Positions 16,086 through 25,032 of a stretch of DNA of 64,000 nt are shown here, in pieces. The stretch spans positions 1-64,000 of the forward strand of contig NZ_BMSY01000001.1 in the NCBI RefSeq assembly GCF_014649395.1, written 5' to 3'. Position 1 is the first letter of the stretch. Every line of letters begins with the position of its first letter. The notes under the pieces were generated by a model. That model was not told the origin of the DNA, ran no database searches, and saw only the letters and a list, made by a program, of their open reading frames with translations. The position numbers and the translations under genes are program-made. This DNA is from Streptomyces aureoverticillatus (GTDB taxonomy: Bacteria; Actinomycetota; Actinomycetes; Streptomycetales; Streptomycetaceae).

Positions 16086-17561
16086 ATGGGCACGAGCCGC
16101 ACGAGACGCACCCTCCTCCCCCTGCGCACGAGACGCGCCACCCCGCTCCTCGCCGGACTGGCGGCCGTCGGCCTGATGGCCGCCCTGATGACCCCGGGCG
16201 AGGCCCGGGGCGACGTGCCCCCGGCGCCCGGCTGGACGCTGCAGTGGAGCGACGACTTCAACGGCCCCGCCCGCTCGCTGCCCTCCGCCGCGAACTGGCA
16301 GATCGACACCGGCCACAACTACCCCGGCGGGCCCGCGAACTGGGGCACCGGCGAGATCCAGAACTACACGTCGTCGCCCGACAACGTGAGCCTGGACGGC
16401 AACGGCAACCTGCGCATCACGCCGCTGCGGGACGGCTCCGGGAACTGGACCTCGGGCCGCATCGAGACCAGGCGCGCCGACTTCAAGGCCCCGGCCGGCG
16501 GCACCCTCGCCATCGAGGGCCGGATCCAGATGCCGAACGTCACCGGCGAGCAGGCGCTCGGCTACTGGCCCGCCTTCTGGGCGCTCGGCGCGCCCTACCG
16601 CGGCAACTACTGGAACTGGCCGGGCATCGGCGAGTTCGACGTCATGGAGAACGTCAACGGCATCAACTCCGTGTGGGGCGTGCTGCATTGCGGCGTGAAC
16701 CCGGGTGGGCCGTGCAACGAGACCAACGGCATCGGCGCGAGCCGCGCCTGCCCGGGCGCCTCGTGCCAGTCCGCGTTCCACACGTACCGCTTCGAGTGGG
16801 ACCGGGCGGCGAGCCCCAATGTCCTGCGCTGGTACGTCGACGGGCAGCTGTACCACAGCGTCGACCAGAACCGGGTGGGCGCCGAGGCGTGGAACAACAT
16901 GACGAGCCACGCGGGCTACTTCATCCTCCTGAACGTGGCGATGGGCGGCGCGTTCCCGGACGGGGTCGCCGGGCGGAGCACCCCGGTCCCGGCCACCGTG
17001 CCCGGGCGGGCGATGGCCGTCGACTACGTCGCGGTGTGGACGCGGGGCGGCGGGGGCGGCGACCCCGGGCCCGGCACGCCGTCGTCGCTGCACCTGCGCG
17101 AGGGCGGCACGCTCGGCCCGGCCGCGGGCTCCGCGGCGGCCACCACGCTCGCCTCGGCGGGCGGCGCCAACCACGACGGCACCCCGCACAGCCCGCAGAC
17201 CTTCACGGCGACCGGGGTCAACGGCACGTACAACGGCGGCGCGACGGAGTTCGACCTGCTCGTCGACGCGGGCACGTCGGTCGCCAACGGGCAGCAGGTA
17301 CGGGTGAGTTACGACCGCACGGGCGACGGCTCGTGGGAGCGCACGGAGACGTACCAGTACTTCGCCACCGACCCCGTGCCGGGCTACGAGCACTACACAC
17401 AGGCCAAGGGCCTGAAGTCGGCGACCGGGTCGCACGGCACGATGGCCGGGGGCACGGTGCGGGTGGAGGTGTGGAACGCGATCGGGAACGCGTCCAGCAC
17501 GGTCGGCACCGGGAACCAGTCGGTCGTACGCATCCCGTACGGGGCGGGCGCCGCGCGGTAG
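16086..17561 (+). CDS. Secreted GH16 beta-glucanase (laminarinase-like)
   Basis: 491 aa. The twin-Arg-containing basic N-terminus and hydrophobic core (about 1-42) make an export signal. The GH16 catalytic motif is GIGEFDVMENV, with nucleophile and acid/base Glu in ExDxxE. A Gly-rich linker near residue 320 leads to a C-terminal beta-sandwich module (about 330-490), as in streptomycete beta-1,3-glucanases. ATG at 16086 follows GGAGG. It degrades beta-1,3 (or 1,3-1,4) glucans outside the cell, and the LacI palindrome upstream suggests induction by oligosaccharides. Confidence 0.93.
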   Translation: MGTSRTRRTLLPLRTRRATPLLAGLAAVGLMAALMTPGEARGDVPPAPGWTLQWSDDFNGPARSLPSAANWQIDTGHNYPGGPANWGTGEIQNYTSSPDNVSLDGNGNLRITPLRDGSGNWTSGRIETRRADFKAPAGGTLAIEGRIQMPNVTGEQALGYWPAFWALGAPYRGNYWNWPGIGEFDVMENVNGINSVWGVLHCGVNPGGPCNETNGIGASRACPGASCQSAFHTYRFEWDRAASPNVLRWYVDGQLYHSVDQNRVGAEAWNNMTSHAGYFILLNVAMGGAFPDGVAGRSTPVPATVPGRAMAVDYVAVWTRGGGGGDPGPGTPSSLHLREGGTLGPAAGSAAATTLASAGGANHDGTPHSPQTFTATGVNGTYNGGATEFDLLVDAGTSVANGQQVRVSYDRTGDGSWERTETYQYFATDPVPGYEHYTQAKGLKSATGSHGTMAGGTVRVEVWNAIGNASSTVGTGNQSVVRIPYGAGAAR

Positions 17562-17635
17562 GGGTATCCGGCGGTCGCGCCCGGACCGCGGATACGTCGG
17601 AGCGGGTTACGTCGGAGCGCGGTTACGTTGGACCG

Positions 17636-18040
17636 GTGACCGACACCGATCGCACTCACGCCGAACTGATCGCCGTCGCCGAGGCCTGGGCGGCGGCGAT
17701 CGTGGCGAACGACTCCGACCGGATCGCCGGATTCATGGCCGAGGAATGGGTGATGGTGTCCGAGTCGGGTGTCTCCCCCAAGGCCGACTTCCTGTCGTTG
17801 GTGGCGTCCGGCGACCTCACCCACTCGGCCATGGACCGGGTGGGTCCGGCCCGCGTCCGCGCCTACGGCGACACCGCCCTGTTCACCGCCCGGGTGACGA
17901 ACACCGCCCACCACCAGGGGCGGCGCTTCGACGCGGACGAGTGGACGACGGACGTGTTCGTGCGCCGGTCCGGCCGCTGGGAGTGCGTGCTGACCCACAT
18001 CACACCGGCGGCTCCCGAAGCATCCGAACGGGGTGTTTGA
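17636..18040 (+). CDS. NTF2-like / DUF4440 family protein
   Basis: 134 aa with the cone-shaped alpha+beta pattern of SnoaL/DUF4440 proteins: LIAVAEAWAAAIVANDSDRI, then EEWVMVSESG and a C-terminal WTTDVFVRRSGRWECVLTH. Ligand and function unknown. GTG start at 17636 lies exactly 6 nt after TACGTT (17624-17629), fitting a leaderless transcript. The promoter contains three imperfect 16-bp repeats of the type TTACGTCGGAGCG (17593-17632). Confidence 0.88.
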   Translation: MTDTDRTHAELIAVAEAWAAAIVANDSDRIAGFMAEEWVMVSESGVSPKADFLSLVASGDLTHSAMDRVGPARVRAYGDTALFTARVTNTAHHQGRRFDADEWTTDVFVRRSGRWECVLTHITPAAPEASERGV

Positions 18041-18111
18041 CGCCGAACTCCTGTCTGGAACGGCCGCGCCCCGGGGAGCATGGCACGCGGTCATGACGTC
18101 GGGGGACGCTC

Positions 18112-18783
18112 ATGGCTCGGACCACACAGGGGGACCCCATGACATCTCCACACACACGACCACGCACACGACCAGGCACACGACCACGCACACGACCGGC
18201 GCCACTCGTGGCCCTGGTGGCCCTCGTGGCCCTGGCGGCGGCAGCGCTGCCCGCGTCGTCGGCAGCGGCGGCACCGGGCACGGAGGCCACGCGGCCGCAG
18301 GCACCGGGAGCACAGAAGACACCGCCGCCGGCGCTCGCCGCGCCGCCCGCGGCACCGGCGGTCGGCCCCTTCCAGGTCAGGAACCACGGCGTGGGCCGCT
18401 GCCTGGGCATGCCGCCCGATGCCGACCGGATGCGGGTGTGGGACTGCACCACGGAGCCGTATCAGCTCTGGGACCTCATCGCGGACGGCCGCGGCAGGTA
18501 CCACATGGTGACCCGCAGGGACGGCCGCTGCCTCGCGGGCCACGCGCGGGGCCCGGCCGGCTGGGCGACCTGGCTGTCGAACTGCGACCGCGACTTCACC
18601 AACGTGGACCAGCTCTGGTACGTCGACCCGGCCCATTCGTCCGACCCCGACCGGATCGCGAACCTCTTCGGCCGTGCCCTGGAGCCCGACCGCGGCTGGG
18701 GCGGAGCCCACGGGTCCCCCGTCGTGACCAACGACTACGACGGGCGGCCGAACCAGCGCTGGACGCTGATCTACGACCCGTGA
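18112..18783 (+). CDS. Secreted ricin-type lectin-like protein
   Basis: 223 aa (196 if the ATG at 18139, also preceded by a G-rich site, is used). The N-terminus is a repeated basic Thr-Arg-Pro stretch from tandem DNA repeats, then a long hydrophobic signal core (LVALVALVALAAAALPASSA). The mature part has Q-W type repeats (CLGM ... YQLWDLI, CLAGH ... DQLWYVD, RPNQRWTLI) with paired Cys, as in beta-trefoil carbohydrate-binding domains. No catalytic domain. The 3' end overlaps the convergent HIT gene by 13 bp. Confidence 0.75.
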   Translation: MARTTQGDPMTSPHTRPRTRPGTRPRTRPAPLVALVALVALAAAALPASSAAAAPGTEATRPQAPGAQKTPPPALAAPPAAPAVGPFQVRNHGVGRCLGMPPDADRMRVWDCTTEPYQLWDLIADGRGRYHMVTRRDGRCLAGHARGPAGWATWLSNCDRDFTNVDQLWYVDPAHSSDPDRIANLFGRALEPDRGWGGAHGSPVVTNDYDGRPNQRWTLIYDP

Positions 18784-19271
18784 GGCCCCGGCGCCCCACC
18801 CCTCCCGAGCTCCCGCCGCATCCGCCCACAGACCTCGTCCACCGCGGCCGGGTCCGGCCCCGTGCCCTCGGCGAACATCGCCACCTGGAGTGCGGGGCCG
18901 TGCGCGGCGTGCCGGTCCAGGTCACCGGTGCGGGCGGGCTGGACCACGAAGTGGATGTGTCCGGGCACCCGTCCCGCGTGCGACCACAGGCAGACGTACA
19001 CCTGCTCGCAGTCGTCGACGACGGCGCGCACGGCCTCCGCCAACCGCGCGAGCAGCGGCCCGAGCCCGGCCGCCTCGGCGGCGGACAGGTCGTGCACGCC
19101 GGTCAGGTGCCGCAGCGGCTTGACGACGAACGTGCCGACGCCCAGCGGGCCCACGCAGTGCTCCACGACCCAGTGCGCGGTCCGCAGCACGGCGCCGCCC
19201 GGCAGCGGCACGGAGCCGTCCGTGAGCCCGCAGGCCGTGCACGGCGGCGTGTCCGCCGCCGTGCTCGTCAC
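18771..19271 (-). CDS. HIT-family nucleotide-binding protein
   Basis: 166 aa. The histidine-triad motif is GHIHFVVQP near residue 105, preceded by the usual core GTFVVKPLRHLTGVHDL. A CTAC pair at the N-terminus may bind zinc. HIT proteins hydrolyse or transfer nucleotides, for example dinucleoside polyphosphates. GTG at 19271 has only a weak ribosome site, so the exact start is uncertain. It converges with the lectin gene. Confidence 0.88.
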   Translation of the reverse strand: MTSTAADTPPCTACGLTDGSVPLPGGAVLRTAHWVVEHCVGPLGVGTFVVKPLRHLTGVHDLSAAEAAGLGPLLARLAEAVRAVVDDCEQVYVCLWSHAGRVPGHIHFVVQPARTGDLDRHAAHGPALQVAMFAEGTGPDPAAVDEVCGRMRRELGRGGAPGPHGS

Positions 19272-19362
19272 GGGTCCGCCCGGTACGGCCTCGGCTCACT
19301 GTCCACCAGCAGATAGACGCGCTTCACACACAGGTGGACGCAGCCGTGGCGTCTGCGGATCA

Positions 19363-19392
19363 GGCCCGCGGCCCACTTGTCGGCCGCGGGCC
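19363..19392. terminator. Stem-loop downstream of the MFS gene
   Basis: GGCCCGCGGCC and GGCCGCGGGCC are perfect 11-bp complements around an 8-nt loop, past the end of the minus-strand MFS gene and before the HIT gene. Confidence 0.8.
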
Positions 19393-19466
19393 GAATAAGG
19401 CCGAACAAGACGGCCCTCGCCCTAGGGGAGGCGTTCAGGGTGTCCGGCCCGTGGGGCGCGCTCGCC

Positions 19467-21161
19467 CTAACCGACCGGCGCCGTCGGCTCCTTCGCCGGA
19501 GCGGGGGCGGAGGACGGGGAAGCGTCCGGGCTCGGGGTCGTGTGGTTCTTGCGCGGCAGCAGCAGGGCCACCGCCACCGTCCCCACGCCGAGGATCACCG
19601 CGCCGACCAGGCTCGTGTGGGCCACCGCGTCCGAGAAGGACGAGCTGACGGCGTGCTTCATCTGCTCGGCGCCGTGGGCGAGTTCGTTCGCCTGGGCCTT
19701 CAGTTCGGCCGCCTTCTGCGGAGAGGTGCCGGGGGCGGCGGCGCGTTCGGCGAGCTGGCGGGCCTGGCCGGCGATCGCCTGGGCCACGCCGCCGCCCGCG
19801 CCGACGGAGTCCTGGGCCTGCTCCAGGGCGGAGGCCGGGAGCTTGCTGCCCGCCGTCTCGTCCGCGAGGCCGGAGGAGTACGAGCTCGCCAGGATCGAGC
19901 CGAGCACCGCGATGCCGAGGGAGCCGCCGAGTTCCAGGGAGGTGTCGTTGACGGCGCCGCCGACGCCCAGCTCCGACTCGGGGAACGCCCCCATGATCGC
20001 GTCCGTGCACGGCGAGACCGCGAAGCCGAGCGACAGGCCGAGGATGGCCAGCGGCGCGACGAAGTCCGAGTAGGTGGAGGTGGCGGACGTCTGCGTGAGC
20101 AGCGCGAGCGCCGTCGTGCCGCCCACCATGCCCGCCGTCACCATGACCTTCGCGCCGAGCCGCGGCGTGAGCACACCGGTCAGCGCCGAGCCGACGAACA
20201 CGGCCCCGGCCAGCGGCAGCATCCGCACGCCCGTCTCCAGCGGGTCGTAGTCGAGGACGAACTGGAGGTGCTGGGTCAGGTAGTAGAAGGCTCCGAAGAC
20301 GGCCACGAAGAACAGGGCCACGGCGAGGTTCGAGCCCGAGAAGCCGCGCTGGGCGAACTTCCGTACGTCCAGGACGGGACGCGGGTGCCGCAGCTCCCAC
20401 ACGACGAACAGCACGAGGCCCACCCCGGCGATCACCGCCGCGGTCACCGCGCTCGCGCCCCAGCCGAAGCCGGGCCCCTCGATGATCATGTAGATCAGCG
20501 CGCCGACCCAGACGACGGACAGCAGCCCGCCGACGTAGTCGATCCGGCCCGGGTCGGCCGCCTTCGACGGCGGCACCAGGACGAAGGCGCCGACGATCGC
20601 GAGCACCGCCACGGGGATGTCGATGAGGAACGTCGACGCCCAGCCGTAGTCCTCCAGGAGCGCGCCCGCGATCAGCGGCCCCGCCGCGATCGCGATGCCG
20701 GACGTCGCCGCCCACAGGGTGATCGCCTTGGCCCGCTCCTCGCGCGGGAAGGTCGAGGCGAGCAGCGAGAGCGTCGCGGGCATGATCATGGCCGCGCCCA
20801 CGCCCATCACCGCGCGCGAGACGATGACGGCCGTCGAACTGTCCGACAGCGCGCCGGCCCCCGCGCCCACGCTGAGCACGACGAGCCCGAGCACGAGCGC
20901 CCCACGACGGCTGTACTTGTCGCCGATCGCGCCGAGCAGCAGCATCAGCGCGGCGTACGGAACGGTGTACGCGTCGATGACCCACTGCAGGTCGGAGCTG
21001 GAGAGGTCGAGGTCGCGGGTCATGTCGGGGGCCGCCACCGTGAGCGCGGTGTTCGCCATGACGGCGATCAGCAGGCTCAGGCACAGGACGGCCAGCGCCC
21101 ACCAGCGGCGGGCGTAGGGCCGGTCCATCCGCTCGACCGGTTCCCTGATCAGCAAAGGCAT
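19467..21161 (-). CDS. DHA2-family MFS multidrug exporter (14 TM)
   Basis: 564 aa. Motif A GDKYSRRGALVLG, antiporter motif C in the TM5 stretch TSGIAIAAGPLIAG, and the 14-helix layout of the EmrB/QacA branch. A long polar helix between TM13 and TM14 (Gln/Ala/Glu-rich, about 440-515) is typical of actinobacterial members. ATG at 21161 with GAGGGG upstream; longer frames reach into the operator region and are unlikely. It is divergent from a TetR gene and separated from it by three matching palindromes, so drug-inducible repression is expected. Confidence 0.93.
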   Translation of the reverse strand: MPLLIREPVERMDRPYARRWWALAVLCLSLLIAVMANTALTVAAPDMTRDLDLSSSDLQWVIDAYTVPYAALMLLLGAIGDKYSRRGALVLGLVVLSVGAGAGALSDSSTAVIVSRAVMGVGAAMIMPATLSLLASTFPREERAKAITLWAATSGIAIAAGPLIAGALLEDYGWASTFLIDIPVAVLAIVGAFVLVPPSKAADPGRIDYVGGLLSVVWVGALIYMIIEGPGFGWGASAVTAAVIAGVGLVLFVVWELRHPRPVLDVRKFAQRGFSGSNLAVALFFVAVFGAFYYLTQHLQFVLDYDPLETGVRMLPLAGAVFVGSALTGVLTPRLGAKVMVTAGMVGGTTALALLTQTSATSTYSDFVAPLAILGLSLGFAVSPCTDAIMGAFPESELGVGGAVNDTSLELGGSLGIAVLGSILASSYSSGLADETAGSKLPASALEQAQDSVGAGGGVAQAIAGQARQLAERAAAPGTSPQKAAELKAQANELAHGAEQMKHAVSSSFSDAVAHTSLVGAVILGVGTVAVALLLPRKNHTTPSPDASPSSAPAPAKEPTAPVG

Positions 21162-21206
21162 CGGGTCCACCCCTCGGAATCCGCCCCGTACGGGACGTAC
21201 GCGATC

Positions 21207-21282
21207 TTGCACAGCCGCGTGCAACTTGCACAGCACTGTGCAATGTACGCGATGACCGGCCTCGTTGCACATCGGTGTGCAA
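21207..21282. promoter_or_regulatory. Three 18-bp palindromic operators between MFS and TetR
   Basis: 21207-21224 (TTGCACAGCCGCGTGCAA), 21226-21243 (TTGCACAGCACTGTGCAA, fully palindromic) and 21265-21282 (TTGCACATCGGTGTGCAA) share TTGCAC...GTGCAA arms. The first two are 19 bp apart, the third 39 bp further, giving cooperative face-to-face spacing. They cover both divergent promoters. Confidence 0.92.
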
Positions 21283-21310
21283 GTACGGGTGCGCGCGGCA
21301 GAATGCCCTC

Positions 21311-22012
21311 ATGAGCCGTACGAAGCCGACGTCGCCGCCCGCGGCCGCCGCGCCCCCGCCCTCCGCCTCCGGCGCCCCCGCACCCGCGACCGCCGCGACC
21401 GCCGCGACGACCCGCGCCGACGCCAACCGCCGCCGCATCCTCGACGTCGCCTTCACCGAGCTGACCCGGGACCCGGACGCGTCCATGGACCAGATCGCGC
21501 GCGCCGCGGGTGTCGTACGCCGCACCGTGTACGGCCACTTCCCGAGCCGTGAGGCGCTGGTGGGCGCGATCCTCGACGAGGCCGTCGCGGCGGTGACGGC
21601 CGCGCACTCCGCGGCCTACGCGAGCACCGAGGACCCGCCGCGGGCCGTCGCCGCCGCGATGCTCGGCGTCTGGCACGTCACCGACCGCTACCGCCTGCTG
21701 CTCTCCCTCGCGCAGCGCGCCGTCGCGATGGAGGGCATCCGAGAACGCCTTGCGCCCGTGCACGCGCGGGGCATCGAGATGCTCCAACGGGGCCTGGACG
21801 AGGGAAAGTTCACCTCAGCGCTGCCCGCTCCCGCGCTCGTCTACGTCCTGGAGAACATCATGTTCGGCCTGATGGAGGCCGTGAACGAGGGCGTCCTGGA
21901 GCCGGAGGAAGGGGGCAGGTCGGCGGCGATCACGTTCCTGTGCGCGGCGGGGATGCCTCCGCCGGAGGCGACTGCCTTGGTCGCCGAGGTCGTTGCGGCA
22001 CGGAACGCCTGA
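21311..22012 (+). CDS. TetR-family repressor of the divergent MFS pump
   Basis: 233 aa. A Pro/Ala-rich leader of about 35 residues precedes the TetR HTH (MDQIARAAGVVRRTVYGHF). The C-terminal domain is divergent, as usual for ligand pockets. ATG at 21311 has no Shine-Dalgarno but follows CAGAAT by 6 nt, so the mRNA may be leaderless, and the third operator (21265-21282) would cover its promoter, indicating autoregulation. Confidence 0.93.
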   Translation: MSRTKPTSPPAAAAPPPSASGAPAPATAATAATTRADANRRRILDVAFTELTRDPDASMDQIARAAGVVRRTVYGHFPSREALVGAILDEAVAAVTAAHSAAYASTEDPPRAVAAAMLGVWHVTDRYRLLLSLAQRAVAMEGIRERLAPVHARGIEMLQRGLDEGKFTSALPAPALVYVLENIMFGLMEAVNEGVLEPEEGGRSAAITFLCAAGMPPPEATALVAEVVAARNA

Positions 22013-22101
22013 GAGGTCCCTCCCCGACTTTCGGGCACGCCCGGAACACCTGGTCCACCCACCCGCCCGGCTCAGCGACCTTGGCGTTCACGCCGGCCTG
22101 C

Positions 22102-22176
22102 GGCACTCCGCCCATTCACGCCCGGCACTCCGCCCGCTCACGCCCGGCTACTCCGCCCGCTCACCCCCGGTACTCC
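22102..22176. repeat. Tandem 22-23-bp repeat at the 3' end of the HTH/glycosidase-like gene
   Basis: GGCACTCCGCCCATTCACGC-type units repeat three times plus a part, with the last unit running into the last codons of the minus-strand gene. Each unit contains CTCCGCCC. Probably slippage-derived; a terminator role cannot be excluded. Confidence 0.75.
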
Positions 22177-23882
22177 ACGAGCACCGGCGTCTCCCCGTAC
22201 TCCACCCGCTCCCCCGGCCGCACCCGCTCACTGCTGCCGTCCATCCGGCGCAGCAGATACGCACCCCTGCCCAACCGGCCGTCCGGCCCGCCGTGTTGGG
22301 TCCACCGAACCGCCGACCAGGGGCCCTCGCCGTCCTGGCCGCGCCGGAAGACGCACTCGAAGACGCCGTCCGGCAGGCCCACGCCCCGCCCCTTCCCGCA
22401 GGAGGCGACCCGCCGGTCCGCGAGCCAGCCGTGCAGCCGCCCGATGCGGCGGCCCGCCTCCGTGGGCTCGCCGCCCACGGGCTGGACGATCAGCGGCACA
22501 CCCCGGCTGCCCCAGGAGTAGAAGTACATCCGGTCGACGTTCGACTTCCGGAGGTAGAGGCCGACCAGATAGAAGCGCACGGCATAGTCGTTGGCGCGCC
22601 GGTCGGACAGCCGGGCGCCGTCGTCGATCTCCGCACCCGGGCCGGTGTTCCACACGCGGTGGGCCACGTTGTGATCGCGGAAGACGTCCTCGACCTTCGC
22701 CGCGAGTTCGATGATGTCCTCGGGCGGGCCGTCGGCCCGGCGCGGGTGGAGTTTGAGCGCTGCGGCATCGCAGTACTCGTATCCACCGGAACGTACGAAC
22801 TCCTCGAGCAGCGCCCTGCCTTCGGGCTCCCACAGCTTGCCGAAGGAGGGGCACGCCACCTTCGCGTCCGGGTCGGCACGCTCGATGACGCGATCGGCCC
22901 TGCGCACCATCTCGACCAGGGTCGACATCTTCCCGTCGTAGTGAGAGGTGGCCCCCACGCTGTCCCAGAGTTCGTACGCCCCGATCCGGGAGCGGTAGCG
23001 GGTGGCGACCGCCTTGACGAAGCGGTCCCAGTCGGCCAGGTCGTCGGGGGGTGCGGCGCGCGAGTCGTCCGGGTACGGCGTCTTCGGGCCGCCGGGAGCC
23101 GCCCAGCCGGGAGTGCCGCCGAAGACGAACACGACGGGCAGGCGCTTGCGTTCGGCGCCCCGCACCGAACGTTCGAGGATCTCCCAGTCGAACTTGCCCC
23201 GCTCCGGCTCGACTTGGGCCCAGCGGGTCTCGCTCTCCCAGAAGCGGACGCCACCGACGTCGAAGCCCGGCATGAGGCCGGTGTCGGTGTTCATCGTGAC
23301 GCCGAAGAACTCGCGGTCGAGCCGCTTGGGCGCCAGGGCCCAGTACGGGCCGTCGATCTGCTGGCCGGAGCGCCGGTCGGCGGTGCCGCCACTCGCCGTA
23401 CCACCACTCGCCGTACCGCCACTGCCCGTGCCGCCCGCGCCGCCCGGGTCCGACCGCCGGTCGAGGGTCACGGTGCTCACGACGGCAGCGGCGACGATGA
23501 CGGCGATCAGGAGCGTACGCAGGCGCGGCCGGGGCCACGGCCACAACCTGGTGAACCGTGCTGCGGAGTCGGCCTGTTGAGGCTCGACCTCTTCCGGATC
23601 CGCCCCGGCCGCGCCCTCCGCACTCTCCCGCGCCTCAGCACCTGCCGACGCCTCCGCCCGCGTCCAGGCCAGGTACAGCCTGTCCAGCTCCCCCTGCCCC
23701 GCCCCGCACACCCGCGCGATCCGCTCGACCGTGCCGAAGCTGGCGGGCACGGTCAGGCCCTGGCAGTAGCGGTGCACCGAGGAGCGACTCAGGCCCGTGC
23801 GGCTCGCGAGAGCGGTGTAGCTGCGGCCGCTGCGTTCCTTCAACTCCTGGAGAAGATCGGCGAGTTCACGAGTCTCACTCAT
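22161..23882 (-). CDS. Membrane protein with cytoplasmic XRE-type HTH and external glycosidase-like domain
   Basis: 573 aa. Residues 1-75 form an XRE-like HTH (YTALASRTGLSRSSVHRYCQ). One TM helix near 121-140 (LRTLLIAVIVAAAVVSTVTL) and a GGTAS-repeat linker lead to an external TIM-barrel-like domain (about 180-480) resembling GH39/GH5 enzymes: FGVTMNTDTG, GGVRFWESETRWAQVEPERG, YELWDSVGATSHYDG. Where active relatives carry the acid/base as WNEP it has WDSV, and the nucleophile region reads VWNTGPG, so both Glu appear lost. A C-terminal beta domain follows. This suggests a one-piece transmembrane sugar or wall sensor rather than an enzyme. Confidence 0.75.
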   Translation of the reverse strand: MSETRELADLLQELKERSGRSYTALASRTGLSRSSVHRYCQGLTVPASFGTVERIARVCGAGQGELDRLYLAWTRAEASAGAEARESAEGAAGADPEEVEPQQADSAARFTRLWPWPRPRLRTLLIAVIVAAAVVSTVTLDRRSDPGGAGGTGSGGTASGGTASGGTADRRSGQQIDGPYWALAPKRLDREFFGVTMNTDTGLMPGFDVGGVRFWESETRWAQVEPERGKFDWEILERSVRGAERKRLPVVFVFGGTPGWAAPGGPKTPYPDDSRAAPPDDLADWDRFVKAVATRYRSRIGAYELWDSVGATSHYDGKMSTLVEMVRRADRVIERADPDAKVACPSFGKLWEPEGRALLEEFVRSGGYEYCDAAALKLHPRRADGPPEDIIELAAKVEDVFRDHNVAHRVWNTGPGAEIDDGARLSDRRANDYAVRFYLVGLYLRKSNVDRMYFYSWGSRGVPLIVQPVGGEPTEAGRRIGRLHGWLADRRVASCGKGRGVGLPDGVFECVFRRGQDGEGPWSAVRWTQHGGPDGRLGRGAYLLRRMDGSSERVRPGERVEYGETPVLVEYRG

Positions 23883-23949
23883 GGGCTTGCCCCCGTGTCC
23901 GTCCCACAGCGGCAGAACATAGCAGGCAGGGCGGATTCGGGCGTCCCAC

Positions 23950-23964
23950 CGTCCCAGCGGGACG
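23950..23964. promoter_or_regulatory. GTCCC dyad upstream of the HTH/glycosidase-like gene
   Basis: CGTCCC-AGC-GGGACG is a perfect dyad flanked by further GTCCC boxes between 23895 and 23970, in the divergent promoter region shared with the winged-helix gene at 24061. It is a candidate site for either neighbour. Confidence 0.4.
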
Positions 23965-24060
23965 CGTCCTGCTTGCCAGGGACACGCCGCGTCGAGATCG
24001 TCGTCCGTGCCGCCGTTCGGGGGATCGGCGACCGCTCGAGATCATCGGGGGAGTCACAAC

Positions 24061-25020
24061 GTGCTGCGTGTCCATTTCACCGCCGCGGACCTCGTCCGCA
24101 CCCGGGTCTCGGACGGAGCCGACCCGCTCTGGGAGACCGTCCTGAGTCTGCACCGCCTGCGGGACGAGGGCTCCGATCCGGCCCTGGCCGCCTGGCGCCG
24201 TTCGGGGGACGGCGCCAGGCAGGGGCCGCTCGGGATGCTCCTGCCGCTCGTACCGCGGCGCGGGTACTTCCCGGACTTCCTCACGCCGCCGGCGGGGGCG
24301 GCCGGAGTGGAGCACGGCCTGGAGGCGCTCATGTGTACGCCGCGCACCCGGCTGCGCGCCGAGCTCACCGTCCTGAGCGGCCGCAACCGACTGCCGTCCT
24401 GGACCCGTTCCCTGGCGGACGGCGAACCCGCGGCGCTGCGCCGGCTGGCCCGCGCCGTGCGGACGTACCACGACAGGACGCTCGGCCCCCACTGGCCCCG
24501 CATCAGCCGCCGTACGAACAGCGACCGCGCCCTGCGCCTGCACGCGCTGTGGCAGGGCGGCGCGGAGGCGATGCTGCGGACGTACGGCCCCGCGATGCGG
24601 TGGCGGTCGCCGGTGCTGGAAGTGGCGTACCCGGTCGACCGTGACCTGCACCTGGACGGGCGCGGGCTGCTCCTGGTGCCGTCCTGCTTCGCCCGCAGCC
24701 CGGTCGCCCTCGCGGACCCCGCACTGCCGCCGACGCTCGTCTACCCGGCCCGACCGCGCAGAGCCGACGACACTCCCTGTCCGCACAAGAGCCTGGCCCC
24801 CCTGCTCGGCCACACCCGGGCCGCGGTGCTCCAGGCCCTCGGGGACGACCCCACCACCACCGAACTGGCGCACCGGGCCGGGGTCTCCCTCTCCTCGGCG
24901 AGCGAACACGCCGCCGTCCTGCGCGGCGCGGGCCTGGTCGCCAGCGTCCGGCAGAGCAACGCCGTGCGGCATGTGTTGACGCCGCTCGGCGCGGCGCTCC
25001 TGCGGGCGGACACGGCGTAG
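24061..25020 (+). CDS. DUF5937/ArsR-like winged-helix transcriptional regulator
   Basis: 319 aa. The N-terminal 230 residues match the uncharacterised sensor domain of the DUF5937 type (LRVHFTAADLVRTRV; HLDGRGLLLVPSCF), and the C-terminus is an ArsR-type HTH (ELAHRAGVSLSSASEHAAVL). GTG at 24061 with GGGGGAG upstream. A paralogue of similar layout lies at 62532-63512, next to an MFS exporter. This copy is followed by no transporter. Effector unknown. Confidence 0.85.
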   Translation: MLRVHFTAADLVRTRVSDGADPLWETVLSLHRLRDEGSDPALAAWRRSGDGARQGPLGMLLPLVPRRGYFPDFLTPPAGAAGVEHGLEALMCTPRTRLRAELTVLSGRNRLPSWTRSLADGEPAALRRLARAVRTYHDRTLGPHWPRISRRTNSDRALRLHALWQGGAEAMLRTYGPAMRWRSPVLEVAYPVDRDLHLDGRGLLLVPSCFARSPVALADPALPPTLVYPARPRRADDTPCPHKSLAPLLGHTRAAVLQALGDDPTTTELAHRAGVSLSSASEHAAVLRGAGLVASVRQSNAVRHVLTPLGAALLRADTA

Positions 25021-25032
25021 GGCGTGTCCGCC

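Noticed and set aside
18139..18783. Glycoside hydrolase of the lectin-like protein
   Set aside because: Only a lectin-like domain fits; no catalytic domain length or motif remains.
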